Of a stretch of DNA of 64,000 bases, positions 38,167 to 46,260 are shown piece by piece. Source of the DNA: Piscicoccus intestinalis NBRC 104926. GTDB taxonomy: Bacteria > Actinomycetota > Actinomycetes > Actinomycetales > Dermatophilaceae. The notes beneath the pieces are model-generated. The model did no database searches, was not told where the DNA came from, and was given only the letters and a program-made list of their open reading frames with translations. Position numbers and translations under genes: made by a program. The number at the start of each line of letters is the position of its first letter. Positions within the stretch are counted from its first letter, which is position 1. The stretch is taken from positions 1-64,000 of the forward strand of contig NZ_BCNQ01000008.1 in the NCBI RefSeq assembly GCF_001515525.1. Direction: 5' to 3'.

Positions 38167-39113
38167 CAGAAGTAGCCCTCTCGCTTGCGGTCCTCCATGG
38201 CGGCCTCGGAGAGGCGGTCGTCGGCGCGCGTGGCGCCACGCTCGGTGAGCCGGCTCACCGAGATCTCGGCGATGACGTCGTCGAGGGTCGTGGCGGTGGA
38301 GTCGACGGCGCCGGTGCACGACCCGTCTCCGACGGTGCGGTAACGCACCGTGCGCGTCTCCAGCCGCTCGTCGTCGCGGGGCCCGAACCACGGGCCCGGG
38401 GTCAGCCACATGCCGTCGCGCAGGAAGACCTCGCGCTGGTGCGCGTAGTAGATGCTCGGCAGCTCCACGTTGTCCTGGGCGATGTAGCGCCACACGTCGA
38501 GCTCGGTCCAGTTGCTCATCGGGAACACGCGGGTGTGTTCGCCGGGGGCGTGCCGGCCGTTGTACAGCGTCCACAGCTCGGGGCGCTGATTGCGCGGGTC
38601 CCAGCTGCCGAACGCGTCGCGGATCGAGAACACCCGTTCCTTGGCGCGAGCCCGGTCCTCGTCGCGGCGCGCGCCGCCGAGCACGGCGTCGAACTTGTGC
38701 TGCACGATCGTGTCAAGCAGCGGCACGGTCTGCAGCGGGTTGCGGGTGCCGTCGGGGCGCTCGACGAGGCGGCCGTCGGCGATCCAGTCCTCGACGTGGG
38801 CGACGACGAGGTTGTGTCCACCCTCTGCGACAACGCGGTCGCGGTACTCGATGACCTCGGGCAGGTTGTGCCCGGTGTCGACGTGCACGAGCGTGATCGG
38901 CAGCGGAGCCGGCGCCAGGGCCTTGCGGGCCAGGTGCAGCAGGACCGCCGAATCCTTGCCGCCGGAGAACAGCAGCGCGGGCCGGTCGAACTCCGCGACG
39001 ACGTCGCGCACGATCTGGATGCCCTCGGCCTCCAGCATGCGCAGTGAATAGTCCAGCGTGGGCGCGGCGGTCGCGTCGTCGCCGCTGGTCTGCGGGTCGG
39101 CTGTCAGCGTCAC
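38166..39113 (-). CDS. cysD: Sulfate adenylyltransferase small subunit
   Basis: This 315-residue PP-loop enzyme makes APS from sulfate and ATP. The PP-loop is LLFSGGKDSAVLLHL, and family blocks HVDTGHNLPEVIEYRD, GGARRDEDRARAKERVFS and FPMSNWTELDVWRYI are conserved. The end RLSEAAMEDRKREGYF is the standard CysD C-terminus. Start (GTG 39113) and stop overlap cysC and cysN, so the three form one translationally coupled set. Confidence 0.96.
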   Translation of the reverse strand: MTLTADPQTSGDDATAAPTLDYSLRMLEAEGIQIVRDVVAEFDRPALLFSGGKDSAVLLHLARKALAPAPLPITLVHVDTGHNLPEVIEYRDRVVAEGGHNLVVAHVEDWIADGRLVERPDGTRNPLQTVPLLDTIVQHKFDAVLGGARRDEDRARAKERVFSIRDAFGSWDPRNQRPELWTLYNGRHAPGEHTRVFPMSNWTELDVWRYIAQDNVELPSIYYAHQREVFLRDGMWLTPGPWFGPRDDERLETRTVRYRTVGDGSCTGAVDSTATTLDDVIAEISVSRLTERGATRADDRLSEAAMEDRKREGYF

Positions 39114-39727
39114 AGCAGGTGCCTTTCTGCCAGGAGGGTCAGCAGCGTCTCGACGTCGGCGGCCAGATCGGTGCCGGTCGTGTCGAGTCGCAGGTCGGGG
39201 TCGGTCGGGGCTTCGTAGGGGTCGTCGACCCCGGTCAGCGAGGAGACCTCACCGGCGGCGTGCTTGGCGTACAGCGCCTTGACGTCGCGCCGGGCACATT
39301 CGTCGACGGGGGTGGCCACGTGCACCTCGAGGTAGGCGGTGCCATCAGATTCGTGGCCGGCCCGCACCGCGGCGCGGGTCTCCTCATAGGGCGCGATGAC
39401 CGGCACGAGGGCGATGACGCCGTGCTTGGCGAGCATGCGGGCGAGGTAACCGACGCGCCCCACGTGGGCGTCGCGGTCGGCGCGGCTGAAGCCGAGCCCG
39501 GGCGAGAGGGCCTCGCGCAGCTCGTCCCCGTCGAGCACCTCGACGCGCCGGCCGCGCCCGCGCAGCTCGTCGGCCAGCGCGTACGCGATCGTCGACTTGC
39601 CGGCACCGGACAGCCCGGTGAGCCAGATCGTCACGCCCGGGACGCTCGGCGCGGTGGTCCGCTCGGTGGTCCGCTCGGTGGTCCGCTCGGTGGTCCGCTC
39701 GGCAGCCGAGGTGGCGGGCGCGCTCAC
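39110..39727 (-). CDS. cysC: Adenylylsulfate kinase (APS kinase)
   Basis: It phosphorylates APS to PAPS. Walker A is GLSGAGKST at residues 38-46, and the APS-binding parts DGDELREALSPGLGFSRADRDAHVGRVGYLA and FVALVPVIAPYEETR-like segment are present. Residues 10-25 are four tandem ERTT units encoded by a 12-bp repeat (39653-39700), an unusual linker. GTG at 39727 overlaps the cysH stop. Because the adjacent CysH looks like an APS reductase, PAPS may serve sulfotransferases instead. Confidence 0.93.
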   Translation of the reverse strand: MSAPATSAAERTTERTTERTTERTTAPSVPGVTIWLTGLSGAGKSTIAYALADELRGRGRRVEVLDGDELREALSPGLGFSRADRDAHVGRVGYLARMLAKHGVIALVPVIAPYEETRAAVRAGHESDGTAYLEVHVATPVDECARRDVKALYAKHAAGEVSSLTGVDDPYEAPTDPDLRLDTTGTDLAADVETLLTLLAERHLL

Positions 39728-40461
39728 AGGTTGATCCCGCACTCGATCTTGCCCGTGCCGGCCCAGCGGCCCGAGCGCGGGTCTTCACCGGGGGCCACCT
39801 TGCGGGTGCAGGTCGCGCACCCGATCGACGGGTAGCCCTGGGAGAGCAGCGGGTTCATGATCACGTCGTGCTCCTTGACGTAGGCCTCGACGTCGGCGTC
39901 CGACCACGCCGCGAGCGGCGCGACCTTCACCCGGCGCCGCCGCAGGTCGAACGAGATCTGCGGGGCGCCCGTGCGGGTCACGGCCTCCGCGCGGCGCATG
40001 CCGCTGCCCCACGCCTCGTAGCGCTCCATCGCCTCGTCCAGCGGCGCCTCCTTGCGCAGGAGGCAGCACAAGTCGGGGTTGGTACCGAACAGGTCCTTGC
40101 CGTACGTCTCGTCCTGCTGCGCGGGCGTCTGCTCGGGCACGAGGTCGACGACGTTGACGTCGTAGCGCTCCCGCACGGCGTCGCGCGTGGCCAGCGTCTC
40201 CGGGAAGTGGTACCCCGTCTCCAGGAAGAGCACGTCGGTGCCGGGCGCGACCTGCGAGACGAGGTGCGCGAGCACGGTGTCCTGCATGGAGGCGGTCAGC
40301 GCCCACTTGCTGCCGAAGGTGCGCGCCGCCCATGCGATGACGTCGCGGGCGTCGGCGTCGTGCCCCTCGCTGATGCCGAGTTCGGCGATCCCCTCGTCGA
40401 CGATCCGCTGCAGTTCGTCGGCCGAACGCAGCACAGGTCGCCCACTGATCTGTGCAGTCAT
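39724..40461 (-). CDS. cysH: Assimilatory APS reductase (4Fe-4S type CysH)
   Basis: It reduces APS to sulfite with thioredoxin electrons. The 245-residue protein has the PP-loop-like core (WALTASMQDTVLAHL, LETGYHFPETLATRD). Iron-sulfur cysteines are the pair in DLCCLLRKE and the pair in CATCTRKV, which mark APS-type reductases. The catalytic Cys is in the C-terminal GKIECGIN. AAGGAGA lies 6 bases before the ATG at 40461. sirA lies 61 bases upstream. Confidence 0.95.
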   Translation of the reverse strand: MTAQISGRPVLRSADELQRIVDEGIAELGISEGHDADARDVIAWAARTFGSKWALTASMQDTVLAHLVSQVAPGTDVLFLETGYHFPETLATRDAVRERYDVNVVDLVPEQTPAQQDETYGKDLFGTNPDLCCLLRKEAPLDEAMERYEAWGSGMRRAEAVTRTGAPQISFDLRRRRVKVAPLAAWSDADVEAYVKEHDVIMNPLLSQGYPSIGCATCTRKVAPGEDPRSGRWAGTGKIECGINL

Positions 40462-40522
40462 GCTTGTCTCCTTGGCGTCGCGCGATGCGAGCCGGTCCTT
40501 ACGAAGGCTGGTCGAGGACGCC

Positions 40523-42247
40523 TCAGACGAGCTGGTCCTCGGGGGCGCGCTGTGCCCACTGGGCGAATCGCTCGCCCGGGGTGTGGCCCTGTGCGTAATG
40601 ACGCACGACGCGCTCGACATATTCCGGCAGCTCGGCCGCGGTCACCTTGTGCCCGCGCAGCTTTCGCCCATATCCGGCGTCGAGGCCGAGGCCGCCGCCG
40701 AGGTGCACCTGGAAGCCCTCGACCTGGTTGCCGTCGTCGTCGGTGACGATCTGGCCCTTGAGGCCGATGTCGCTGGTCTGGATGCGGGCGCAGCTGTTCG
40801 GACAGCCGTTGAGGCCGACGTTGACCGGGTTCTCCAGGTCGACGTCGCGCAGCCGCGACTCCAGCTCACCGACGAGGGTGGCCGCGCGGCCCTTGGTCTC
40901 GACGATCGCGAGCTTGCAGTACTCCAGGCCCGTGCAGGCCAGCGTGCCGCGGCGCCACGTCGAGGCGCGTGCCAGCAGGCCCAGCGGCTCGACGGCGGCG
41001 ATGAGCTCGTCGACCTTCTCCGGGGCGACATCGAGCACGAGAAGCTTCTGCAGCGGGGTCAGGCGGATGCGCTCCGACCCCGCGGCGCGGGCGGCGTCGG
41101 CCACCTGCTGCAGGATCGAGCCGCTGACACGCCCGGCGATCGGGGAGAACCCGACGATGCGGTTGCCGTCGTTCTGCTCGTGCACGCCGACGTAGTCGAG
41201 CGGCTCGGCCGGCGCCTGCGCGGCGGGGCCGTTCTTGAATTCACGCTCGAGGTACTCGGTTTCGAGGATCTCGCGGACCTTCTCGGCGCCGATGTCTTGT
41301 ACCAGGTACTTCAGACGCGCCTTGTTGCGCAGGCGACGGTAGCCGTAGTCGCGGAAGAACGCCGTGACCGCGTGCCAGACCTCGGGGATCTCCTCCAGCG
41401 ACACCCAGGCGCCCAGGCGCACGGCCAGGTGCGCGCTGGTGCTCAGGCCGCCGCCGACGAGCACGTCGAAGCCGGGGCCGTACTCGGGGTGCTCGACCCC
41501 GACGAAGCTGATGTCGTTGATCTCGGGCACCGCGTCCCAGGACCAGCTCACGCTCGTCTTGTACTTGCGCGGCAGGTTCGACAGCGTCGGGTCGCCGATG
41601 AACCGCTCCTTGATCTGGGCGATCGCCGGGGCGGCGTCGATGACCTCGTTCGCGGCCACGCCGGCGACCGGTGAGCCGAGGATGACGCGGGGGCAGTCAC
41701 CGCACGCCTCGGTGGTGTCGAGGCCGACCGCAGCCAGACGCTCCCAGATGACCGGGACGTCCTCGATGCGCACCCAGTGCAGCTGGATGTTCTGCCGGTC
41801 GGTGATGTCGGCGCTGTCGCGCGCGAACTCCGTGGAGATGCCGGCGATCGTCTCCAGCTGCGCCAGGCTCAGCGCGCCGCCGTCGACGCGCACGCGCATC
41901 ATGAAGTGCACGTCGTCGAGCTCCTCGGGCTCCAGCTGAGCGGTGCGGCCACCGTCGATGCCGGGCTTACGCTGCGTGTACAGGCCCATCCAGCGAAAGC
42001 GCCCCCGCAGGTCGTCGCTGGGGATCGAGTCGAACCCCTGCACGGCGTACTGCTCGAGGATGCGGGCGCGCACGTTGAGCGGGTTGTCGTCGCGCTTGAA
42101 TTCCTCGTTGTGGTTCAACGGGTCGCGCTGCCCCAGCGCCCACTGTCCTTCGGGTCGGGGCTGGCGGCCGGATCCGCGGCGGGGACGAGCGCCGCGATCG
42201 GCGGGCGCACCCTCGCGCTTCGCATAATCCTCGGTTGTGATGGCCAT
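40523..42247 (-). CDS. sirA: Ferredoxin-dependent sulfite (nitrite/sulfite) reductase
   Basis: This enzyme reduces sulfite to sulfide with siroheme and a 4Fe-4S cluster. Cluster and siroheme cysteines are in ACTGLEYCKLA and NGCPNSCA, and Arg/Lys residues for substrate are in TDRQNIQLHWV and PRKYKTSV. Length (574) is normal. It heads the operon. The ATG at 42247 has no Shine-Dalgarno, but a TANNNT hexamer lies 6 bases upstream, suggesting a leaderless mRNA. Nitrite reductase is the main alternative; the cys neighbours favour sulfite. Confidence 0.93.
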   Translation of the reverse strand: MAITTEDYAKREGAPADRGARPRRGSGRQPRPEGQWALGQRDPLNHNEEFKRDDNPLNVRARILEQYAVQGFDSIPSDDLRGRFRWMGLYTQRKPGIDGGRTAQLEPEELDDVHFMMRVRVDGGALSLAQLETIAGISTEFARDSADITDRQNIQLHWVRIEDVPVIWERLAAVGLDTTEACGDCPRVILGSPVAGVAANEVIDAAPAIAQIKERFIGDPTLSNLPRKYKTSVSWSWDAVPEINDISFVGVEHPEYGPGFDVLVGGGLSTSAHLAVRLGAWVSLEEIPEVWHAVTAFFRDYGYRRLRNKARLKYLVQDIGAEKVREILETEYLEREFKNGPAAQAPAEPLDYVGVHEQNDGNRIVGFSPIAGRVSGSILQQVADAARAAGSERIRLTPLQKLLVLDVAPEKVDELIAAVEPLGLLARASTWRRGTLACTGLEYCKLAIVETKGRAATLVGELESRLRDVDLENPVNVGLNGCPNSCARIQTSDIGLKGQIVTDDDGNQVEGFQVHLGGGLGLDAGYGRKLRGHKVTAAELPEYVERVVRHYAQGHTPGERFAQWAQRAPEDQLV

Positions 42248-42259
42248 ACCGCGAGCTTA
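42248..42259 (-). promoter_or_regulatory. Candidate leaderless -10 box for sirA
   Basis: On the minus strand TAAGCT (42259-42254) lies in TATATAAGCT, followed by 6 bases and then the ATG. This spacing puts the transcription start at or next to the A of the start codon, as in actinobacterial leaderless genes. No clear -35 is seen. Confidence 0.45.
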
Positions 42260-42311
42260 TATACGCGCGGAGACGGTTCGCCCAGGTGTCCACGGATCGG
42301 TCGCCCCGTGC

Positions 42312-43958
42312 TCAGCCGACTCGGGCGCCACCGGGCACACCGGGCCCACCGGGCCCACCGGGCCCACCAGGCCGGCCGGTGCTGTGCTCGATGCGGCGAC
42401 CGACGGATCGGTCGAGCGGCCGGCCCGTGCGGCGGCCGCCGGATCGACCTCCGCGACCGCCGGATCGACCGACGCGGCGGCCGGAGCGCCCGACGCGGCG
42501 GTACCGCAGGGCGGCTTCGACGCCGCCGCGATCGCCCAGATCCTCGCCGCGAGCGAAGGCCGCCCACATCGCGCGCAGCCCGCGCCCGGCCCGGTCCACC
42601 TCGGCCCAGTCGACCCCGGTCAGGAGCGCCGCTGTGCGCCAGGCCGGTTCGCCGCCGAAGAGCAGCGGCAGGTCGATGGTGTGCGCGGCGCCCCACTCGT
42701 TGTCGGCGTGGCCGGCGTGGCCGGCATCGTCGGCGTTGTCGGCGTTGTCGGCGCCGAAATCGATGACATACCGCCACGCCTGGCCCCCCGCGGCCGCGTG
42801 CCGGCGGGCGAAGCGTCGGGCGGCCCGCCCGTACACCGCCTCCGTGGCGGCACCCACGAGCCCACGGCGCAAGGCGGGGCCTAGGCGCGGCCGGCTCAGA
42901 GCGCTTTGCAGGGCCTCGATGCGCGGCACGAAGAGCCGGGCCTCCTCGCTGGTGTACCCGATGAGCACCGGAACCCGGGGCGCGACCTCGTCCCAGGCCG
43001 CGTCGATTCCGCGCTCCGCGGGCAGCGGCGGGTGGCCGTACTGCGGTCCGAACGGCATCGCCGAGCGCAGCCCGTGCCGGGCGGCGGCGCGTGACACCGC
43101 CTCCTGGCGGGCGACGAGTTCGTCGGTCGAGGCCTGCGGGTCGAGCGGCCCCGGCGCCGACTGCATCGCCTGCGTCATCGCCGCGCGGCCGCGGGAGATG
43201 CCGAGCGGAGCACTCTGGATGATCGCGCGGGCGAAGAGCCCGGTCGCGCCCGGCACAGCCATGAGGTGGGCGACGGCGTCCCCTCCGGCCGACTGCCCGA
43301 CGAGCGTGACGCGCGCCGGGTCGCCGCCGAACGCGGCGATGTTGCGATGCACCCAGCGCACCGCCTCGAGCTGGTCGAACAGGCCGAGGTTGGCCGGCCG
43401 TCCGTACGCGCCGCCGAGATAGCCGAACAGCCCGAGCCGGTAAGTGACCGTCACGACGATGACGCGCTGCTCGGCCACGAGGGCGCGGGGGTCGCAGTTG
43501 CGCAGGTCGCCGGCGCCGGAGACGTAGGCGCCGCCGTGGATCCACACGAGAACCGGCAGCTGTTCGCCCGCGCCGCGATCGGCGGGCATGGTGATCGACA
43601 ACCGCTGGCAGTGCTCATCGGTGCGCGTCGACTCCGCGACGGCCCAGCCGCCGAGCACCTCGTCGAGAAACGGCACCGGAGCTTGCGGGCACGGCGGTGA
43701 CCACTGCGTCGCCTGCAGGGGCTCGGTGTTGCGCCGATCCGGCAGCGGCACAGGCAGCTCGAAGCGGTCGGCGGCCGCGTACGGGATGCCGGTGGCCCGG
43801 TGCACGTCGCCGTCGGCCCACCCGGCGACGGGTCCGCACGGCGGCCGGAAGGTCGGCTGCCCCGTCACGTTCGACTCGGCCCCGTTCGACTCGGTCGCAA
43901 GCCGCCCGGTCGCGTGCGGCTCGGTCGGCTCTTGCGTCTCGATCGGCTCGTCGTTCAC
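42312..43958 (-). CDS. Type B carboxylesterase
   Basis: This 548-residue esterase/lipase has oxyanion-hole WIHGGAYVSG, nucleophile elbow GQSAGGDAVAHL, and acid/His regions further on (YTSEEARLF, GAAHTIDLPLLFG). The middle has short Asp/Asn/Ala/His repeats (ADNADNADDAGHAGHADNEWG region). The last ~80 residues are an Arg/Gly repeat tail ending in GGPGGPGGPG. This tail is outside the fold. No signal peptide is obvious, so it is probably cytoplasmic. The ATG at 43958 is the first start, but the N-terminal ~40 residues are polar, so a later start is possible. Confidence 0.82.
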   Translation of the reverse strand: MNDEPIETQEPTEPHATGRLATESNGAESNVTGQPTFRPPCGPVAGWADGDVHRATGIPYAAADRFELPVPLPDRRNTEPLQATQWSPPCPQAPVPFLDEVLGGWAVAESTRTDEHCQRLSITMPADRGAGEQLPVLVWIHGGAYVSGAGDLRNCDPRALVAEQRVIVVTVTYRLGLFGYLGGAYGRPANLGLFDQLEAVRWVHRNIAAFGGDPARVTLVGQSAGGDAVAHLMAVPGATGLFARAIIQSAPLGISRGRAAMTQAMQSAPGPLDPQASTDELVARQEAVSRAAARHGLRSAMPFGPQYGHPPLPAERGIDAAWDEVAPRVPVLIGYTSEEARLFVPRIEALQSALSRPRLGPALRRGLVGAATEAVYGRAARRFARRHAAAGGQAWRYVIDFGADNADNADDAGHAGHADNEWGAAHTIDLPLLFGGEPAWRTAALLTGVDWAEVDRAGRGLRAMWAAFARGEDLGDRGGVEAALRYRRVGRSGRRVGRSGGRGGRSGGRRTGRPLDRSVGRRIEHSTGRPGGPGGPGGPGVPGGARVG

Positions 43959-44021
43959 TCGGTCGATTCTCGCGCGCGACCCGGGCGTACCGCTGCCTGG
44001 GGCTACCGACGAGTCACCGGC

Positions 44022-44492
44022 TCAGCGGGCTTCTTCCGGCGGGAGCCGGTCGACGAGTTCGTCCCGCAGCCGCCGCGAGAGCCGGAAGTCGCCTCCGGTC
44101 ACGACCGCGATCTGCACGTCGCCGCGCCGGCCGGTGGCGGGGGTGACGGCCTGCCCGAGGTCGCCGTCGTCGGCGCGCACGCAGAAGGTCCGGTGCGTCT
44201 CGGCCTCCGCGACGACCGCCGCGTTGACCGCCGGGGAGTCGGTGGCCGCCATCGCGTACCACGCGTCAGCGAGGTCGCCGCCTCGGTATTCGCGCGGCTC
44301 CCAGGTGATTTCTCCCGCGCGGGCGGCGGCCTCGACGGCGGGTTCGAGCCGCGGCGAGACGACGTGCACGCGGGCCCCGGAAGCGAGCAGCGTGCGCAGC
44401 CGCCGGGCGACGACATGCCCGCCGCCGATGACCACCACGCGACGGCCGATCAGGTGCAACCCCACGAGATAGGCGGGTTCACGCGAACTCAC
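44022..44492 (-). CDS. Precorrin-2 dehydrogenase (siroheme synthase N-terminal type)
   Basis: This 156-residue Rossmann protein oxidises precorrin-2 to sirohydrochlorin with NAD+. The nucleotide motif VVVIGGGHVVARRLRTLLASGARVHVVSP is CysG-N-like, and CVRADDGDLGQAVTPATGRRGDVQIAVVTGG matches the substrate region. It lacks the usual C-terminal methyltransferase and dimerisation domain of full CysG. With the chelatase in the sulfate operon it completes siroheme. The GTG at 44492 is chosen, since no ATG precedes the fold. Confidence 0.88.
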   Translation of the reverse strand: MSSREPAYLVGLHLIGRRVVVIGGGHVVARRLRTLLASGARVHVVSPRLEPAVEAAARAGEITWEPREYRGGDLADAWYAMAATDSPAVNAAVVAEAETHRTFCVRADDGDLGQAVTPATGRRGDVQIAVVTGGDFRLSRRLRDELVDRLPPEEAR

Positions 44493-44524
44493 CCCCGCAT
44501 GCTGCCACGCCCCCCCTTTTTCCT

Positions 44525-44598
44525 GGCCGAAGGCTGCCCTTTCGGTCGAGGGCTGCTGTTGTAACCCGAGCCCTCGACCGAAAGGGCAGCCTTCGGCC
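44525..44598. repeat. Dispersed palindromic element, family A, copy 1 (74 bp)
   Basis: Perfect 30-base arms (44525-44554 and 44569-44598) flank a 14-base loop. The arm begins GGCCGAAGGCTGCCCTTTCG. A second copy with the same 30-14-30 layout lies at 61391-61464. This copy lies downstream of the DUF6458-like gene and could double as its terminator. Confidence 0.85.
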
Positions 44599-44623
44599 GG
44601 GAGAAGGAAGGGGGTGGGGCGGG

Positions 44624-44830
44624 TCAGGGGCGGGTGTAGGGGTCGTCGGGGCGGCTGAGGCGACGGCGGCTCTGGGCGGCGAGGACGAACGACAGCACGA
44701 TCGTCAGCACCCCGGCGGCCATGAGGATGTAGCCGATGGTGACCAGGTCGATGCCGGGCACGCCGTCGCGCACGGCGAACGACAGGATGGCACCGGCGGC
44801 GAGGAGGAAGACTCCCACTCCGATGGACAT
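44624..44830 (-). CDS. DUF6458-like two-helix membrane peptide
   Basis: This 68-residue protein has two hydrophobic helices (IGVGVFLLAAGAILSFAV and VTIGYILMAAGVLTIVLSFVLAA) around a short polar turn GVPGIDL, followed by an Arg-rich tail. It matches the form of actinobacterial DUF6458 proteins, of unknown function. GGAGG about 5 bases before the ATG at 44830 fixes the start; the longer upstream open frame is not supported. Confidence 0.75.
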   Translation of the reverse strand: MSIGVGVFLLAAGAILSFAVRDGVPGIDLVTIGYILMAAGVLTIVLSFVLAAQSRRRLSRPDDPYTRP

Positions 44831-45024
44831 GACACCTCCAAGGGGGCGATCGACGGCGCGGCACAGACGCCCTCCTATCGACCGAGGCCCCGCGCACATC
44901 AGTCGAATTCGTCCGCAATTCGAGGCGGTGCGCCGCCTCCGACTGGCCCGGAACGCCAGCGGGACCCGCGCCGGGGGACAATCACCGACGGCATATCCGA
45001 GGGGCTCGCCCGGTTGCAGTCGAC

Positions 45025-46107
45025 ATGAGTTCGCAGCCCCCCGCCTCCCCCACGTCCCGCAGCGGCACCCGTCGGGTTCCCCTGTCGATCCTCGATCTCG
45101 CGCCGGTGTCGCAGGGCAGCGACGCGGCCCAGGCGTTGCGTGACTCCACCGAGCTGGCCCGCCTCGCCGACGACCTCGGGTACGCGCGGTTCTGGATGGC
45201 CGAGCACCACGGCAGCCGCACGTTCGCGAGCTCGGCGACGGCCGTGCTGTTGGCCCACGTCGCGAACGCCACCTCGCGCATCCGGGTGGGATCGGGCGGA
45301 GTCATGCTCCCGAACCACGCGCCGCTCATGGTCGCCGAGTACTACGGCACGCTGGCCACCCTCTACGGACCGCGCATCGACCTCGGCCTGGGCCGCGCGC
45401 CCGGCACCGACCCGATGACCGCGGCGGCCCTGCGCCGCAGCACCGGCCAGCTCGACTCGTTCGCCAAGGACGTCACCGACCTCTACGACTGGTTCCAGCC
45501 CGCCGAGCAGACCCCCGACCTGCGGGTGCGGGCGCTGCCGGGCGAGGGCACCCGCGTGCCGCTGTGGATGCTCGGCTCCTCCCTCGGCGGGGCGAGCGTC
45601 GCCGCGGCCCTCGGCCTGCCGTTCTCGTTCGCGAGCCACTTCGCGCCGGAGCAGCTCGGGCAGGCGCTGGCGTACTACCGCGAGCACTTCGACGCCGACG
45701 CCCCGACCGCGCAGGTCGACCGGCCGTACGTCATGGCCGGCATCAACGTCATCGCCGCCCCCACCACGCGGGAGGCGGAGCTCCTGCGCACCTCCTCGAT
45801 CGCCATGACCGCTCAGATCCGCAGCGGCAACCCGGGCCCGCTGCTGCCTCCGGACGAGCGCGTGCTCGACAGCCTCGACCCGCGGGTCCTCCAGTTCGCC
45901 GACACCTTCCAGGCGGTGCGGGCCGTGGGCACCCCCGGCGAGGTGGTCGCCGGCATCGAGGCGTTCGTCGCCGAACACGACCTCGACGAGGTGATCACCA
46001 CCACCTACACGTGGGACCCGCAGTTGCGGCGGCGCTCCTACGAGCTGTTGGCGCAGGAGTGGGGGGCGATGCCGGCTCCGCAGCTGGCTCCGCGCTCGGC
46101 GCAGTAG
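45025..46107 (+). CDS. LLM-class flavin-dependent oxidoreductase
   Basis: This 360-residue luciferase-like monooxygenase has the family start LSILDLAPVSQGSDAAQAL, the flavin-site ARFWMAEHH, RIRVGSGGVMLPNHAPLMVAE and RIDLGLGRAPGTDP. The group ('MsnO8-like') includes enzymes of unknown substrate that use FMNH2 or F420. Its start ATG has no strong Shine-Dalgarno. It is monocistronic with a hairpin downstream. Confidence 0.88.
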   Translation: MSSQPPASPTSRSGTRRVPLSILDLAPVSQGSDAAQALRDSTELARLADDLGYARFWMAEHHGSRTFASSATAVLLAHVANATSRIRVGSGGVMLPNHAPLMVAEYYGTLATLYGPRIDLGLGRAPGTDPMTAAALRRSTGQLDSFAKDVTDLYDWFQPAEQTPDLRVRALPGEGTRVPLWMLGSSLGGASVAAALGLPFSFASHFAPEQLGQALAYYREHFDADAPTAQVDRPYVMAGINVIAAPTTREAELLRTSSIAMTAQIRSGNPGPLLPPDERVLDSLDPRVLQFADTFQAVRAVGTPGEVVAGIEAFVAEHDLDEVITTTYTWDPQLRRRSYELLAQEWGAMPAPQLAPRSAQ

Positions 46108-46195
46108 CGTCGCTCCCGCCGCCGCGCAGGGCCCGCGCCGGCAAAGGGCTCGCCCCGGCAAGGGGCTCGCCACCGCGAAAGACCCGCCGCTGCGA

Positions 46196-46228
46196 AGGGC
46201 CCGCCGATGCGAACGATCGGCGGGCCCT
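46196..46228. terminator. Bidirectional terminator hairpin
   Basis: A 13-bp perfect stem (46196-46208 with 46216-46228) with a 7-base loop lies between convergent genes, 89 bases after the LLM stop and 33 bases before the next stop. Short GCGAAAGG/CCCGCC-like repeats precede it. Confidence 0.7.
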
Positions 46229-46260
46229 ACGTGTGTGCGGGCGGTGCGGCTGCGGGGCGC

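Noticed and set aside
42312-42380. Collagen-like gene suggested by GGGCCCACC repeats
   Set aside because: On the minus strand these encode only a few GGP units at the end of the carboxylesterase tail; there is no longer Gly-x-y domain.
46141-46200. Short repeats after the LLM oxidoreductase as a possible mobile element
   Set aside because: They are loose GCGAAAGGCCCGCC-like variants next to a terminator with no terminal repeats or second copy that I can find in the window.
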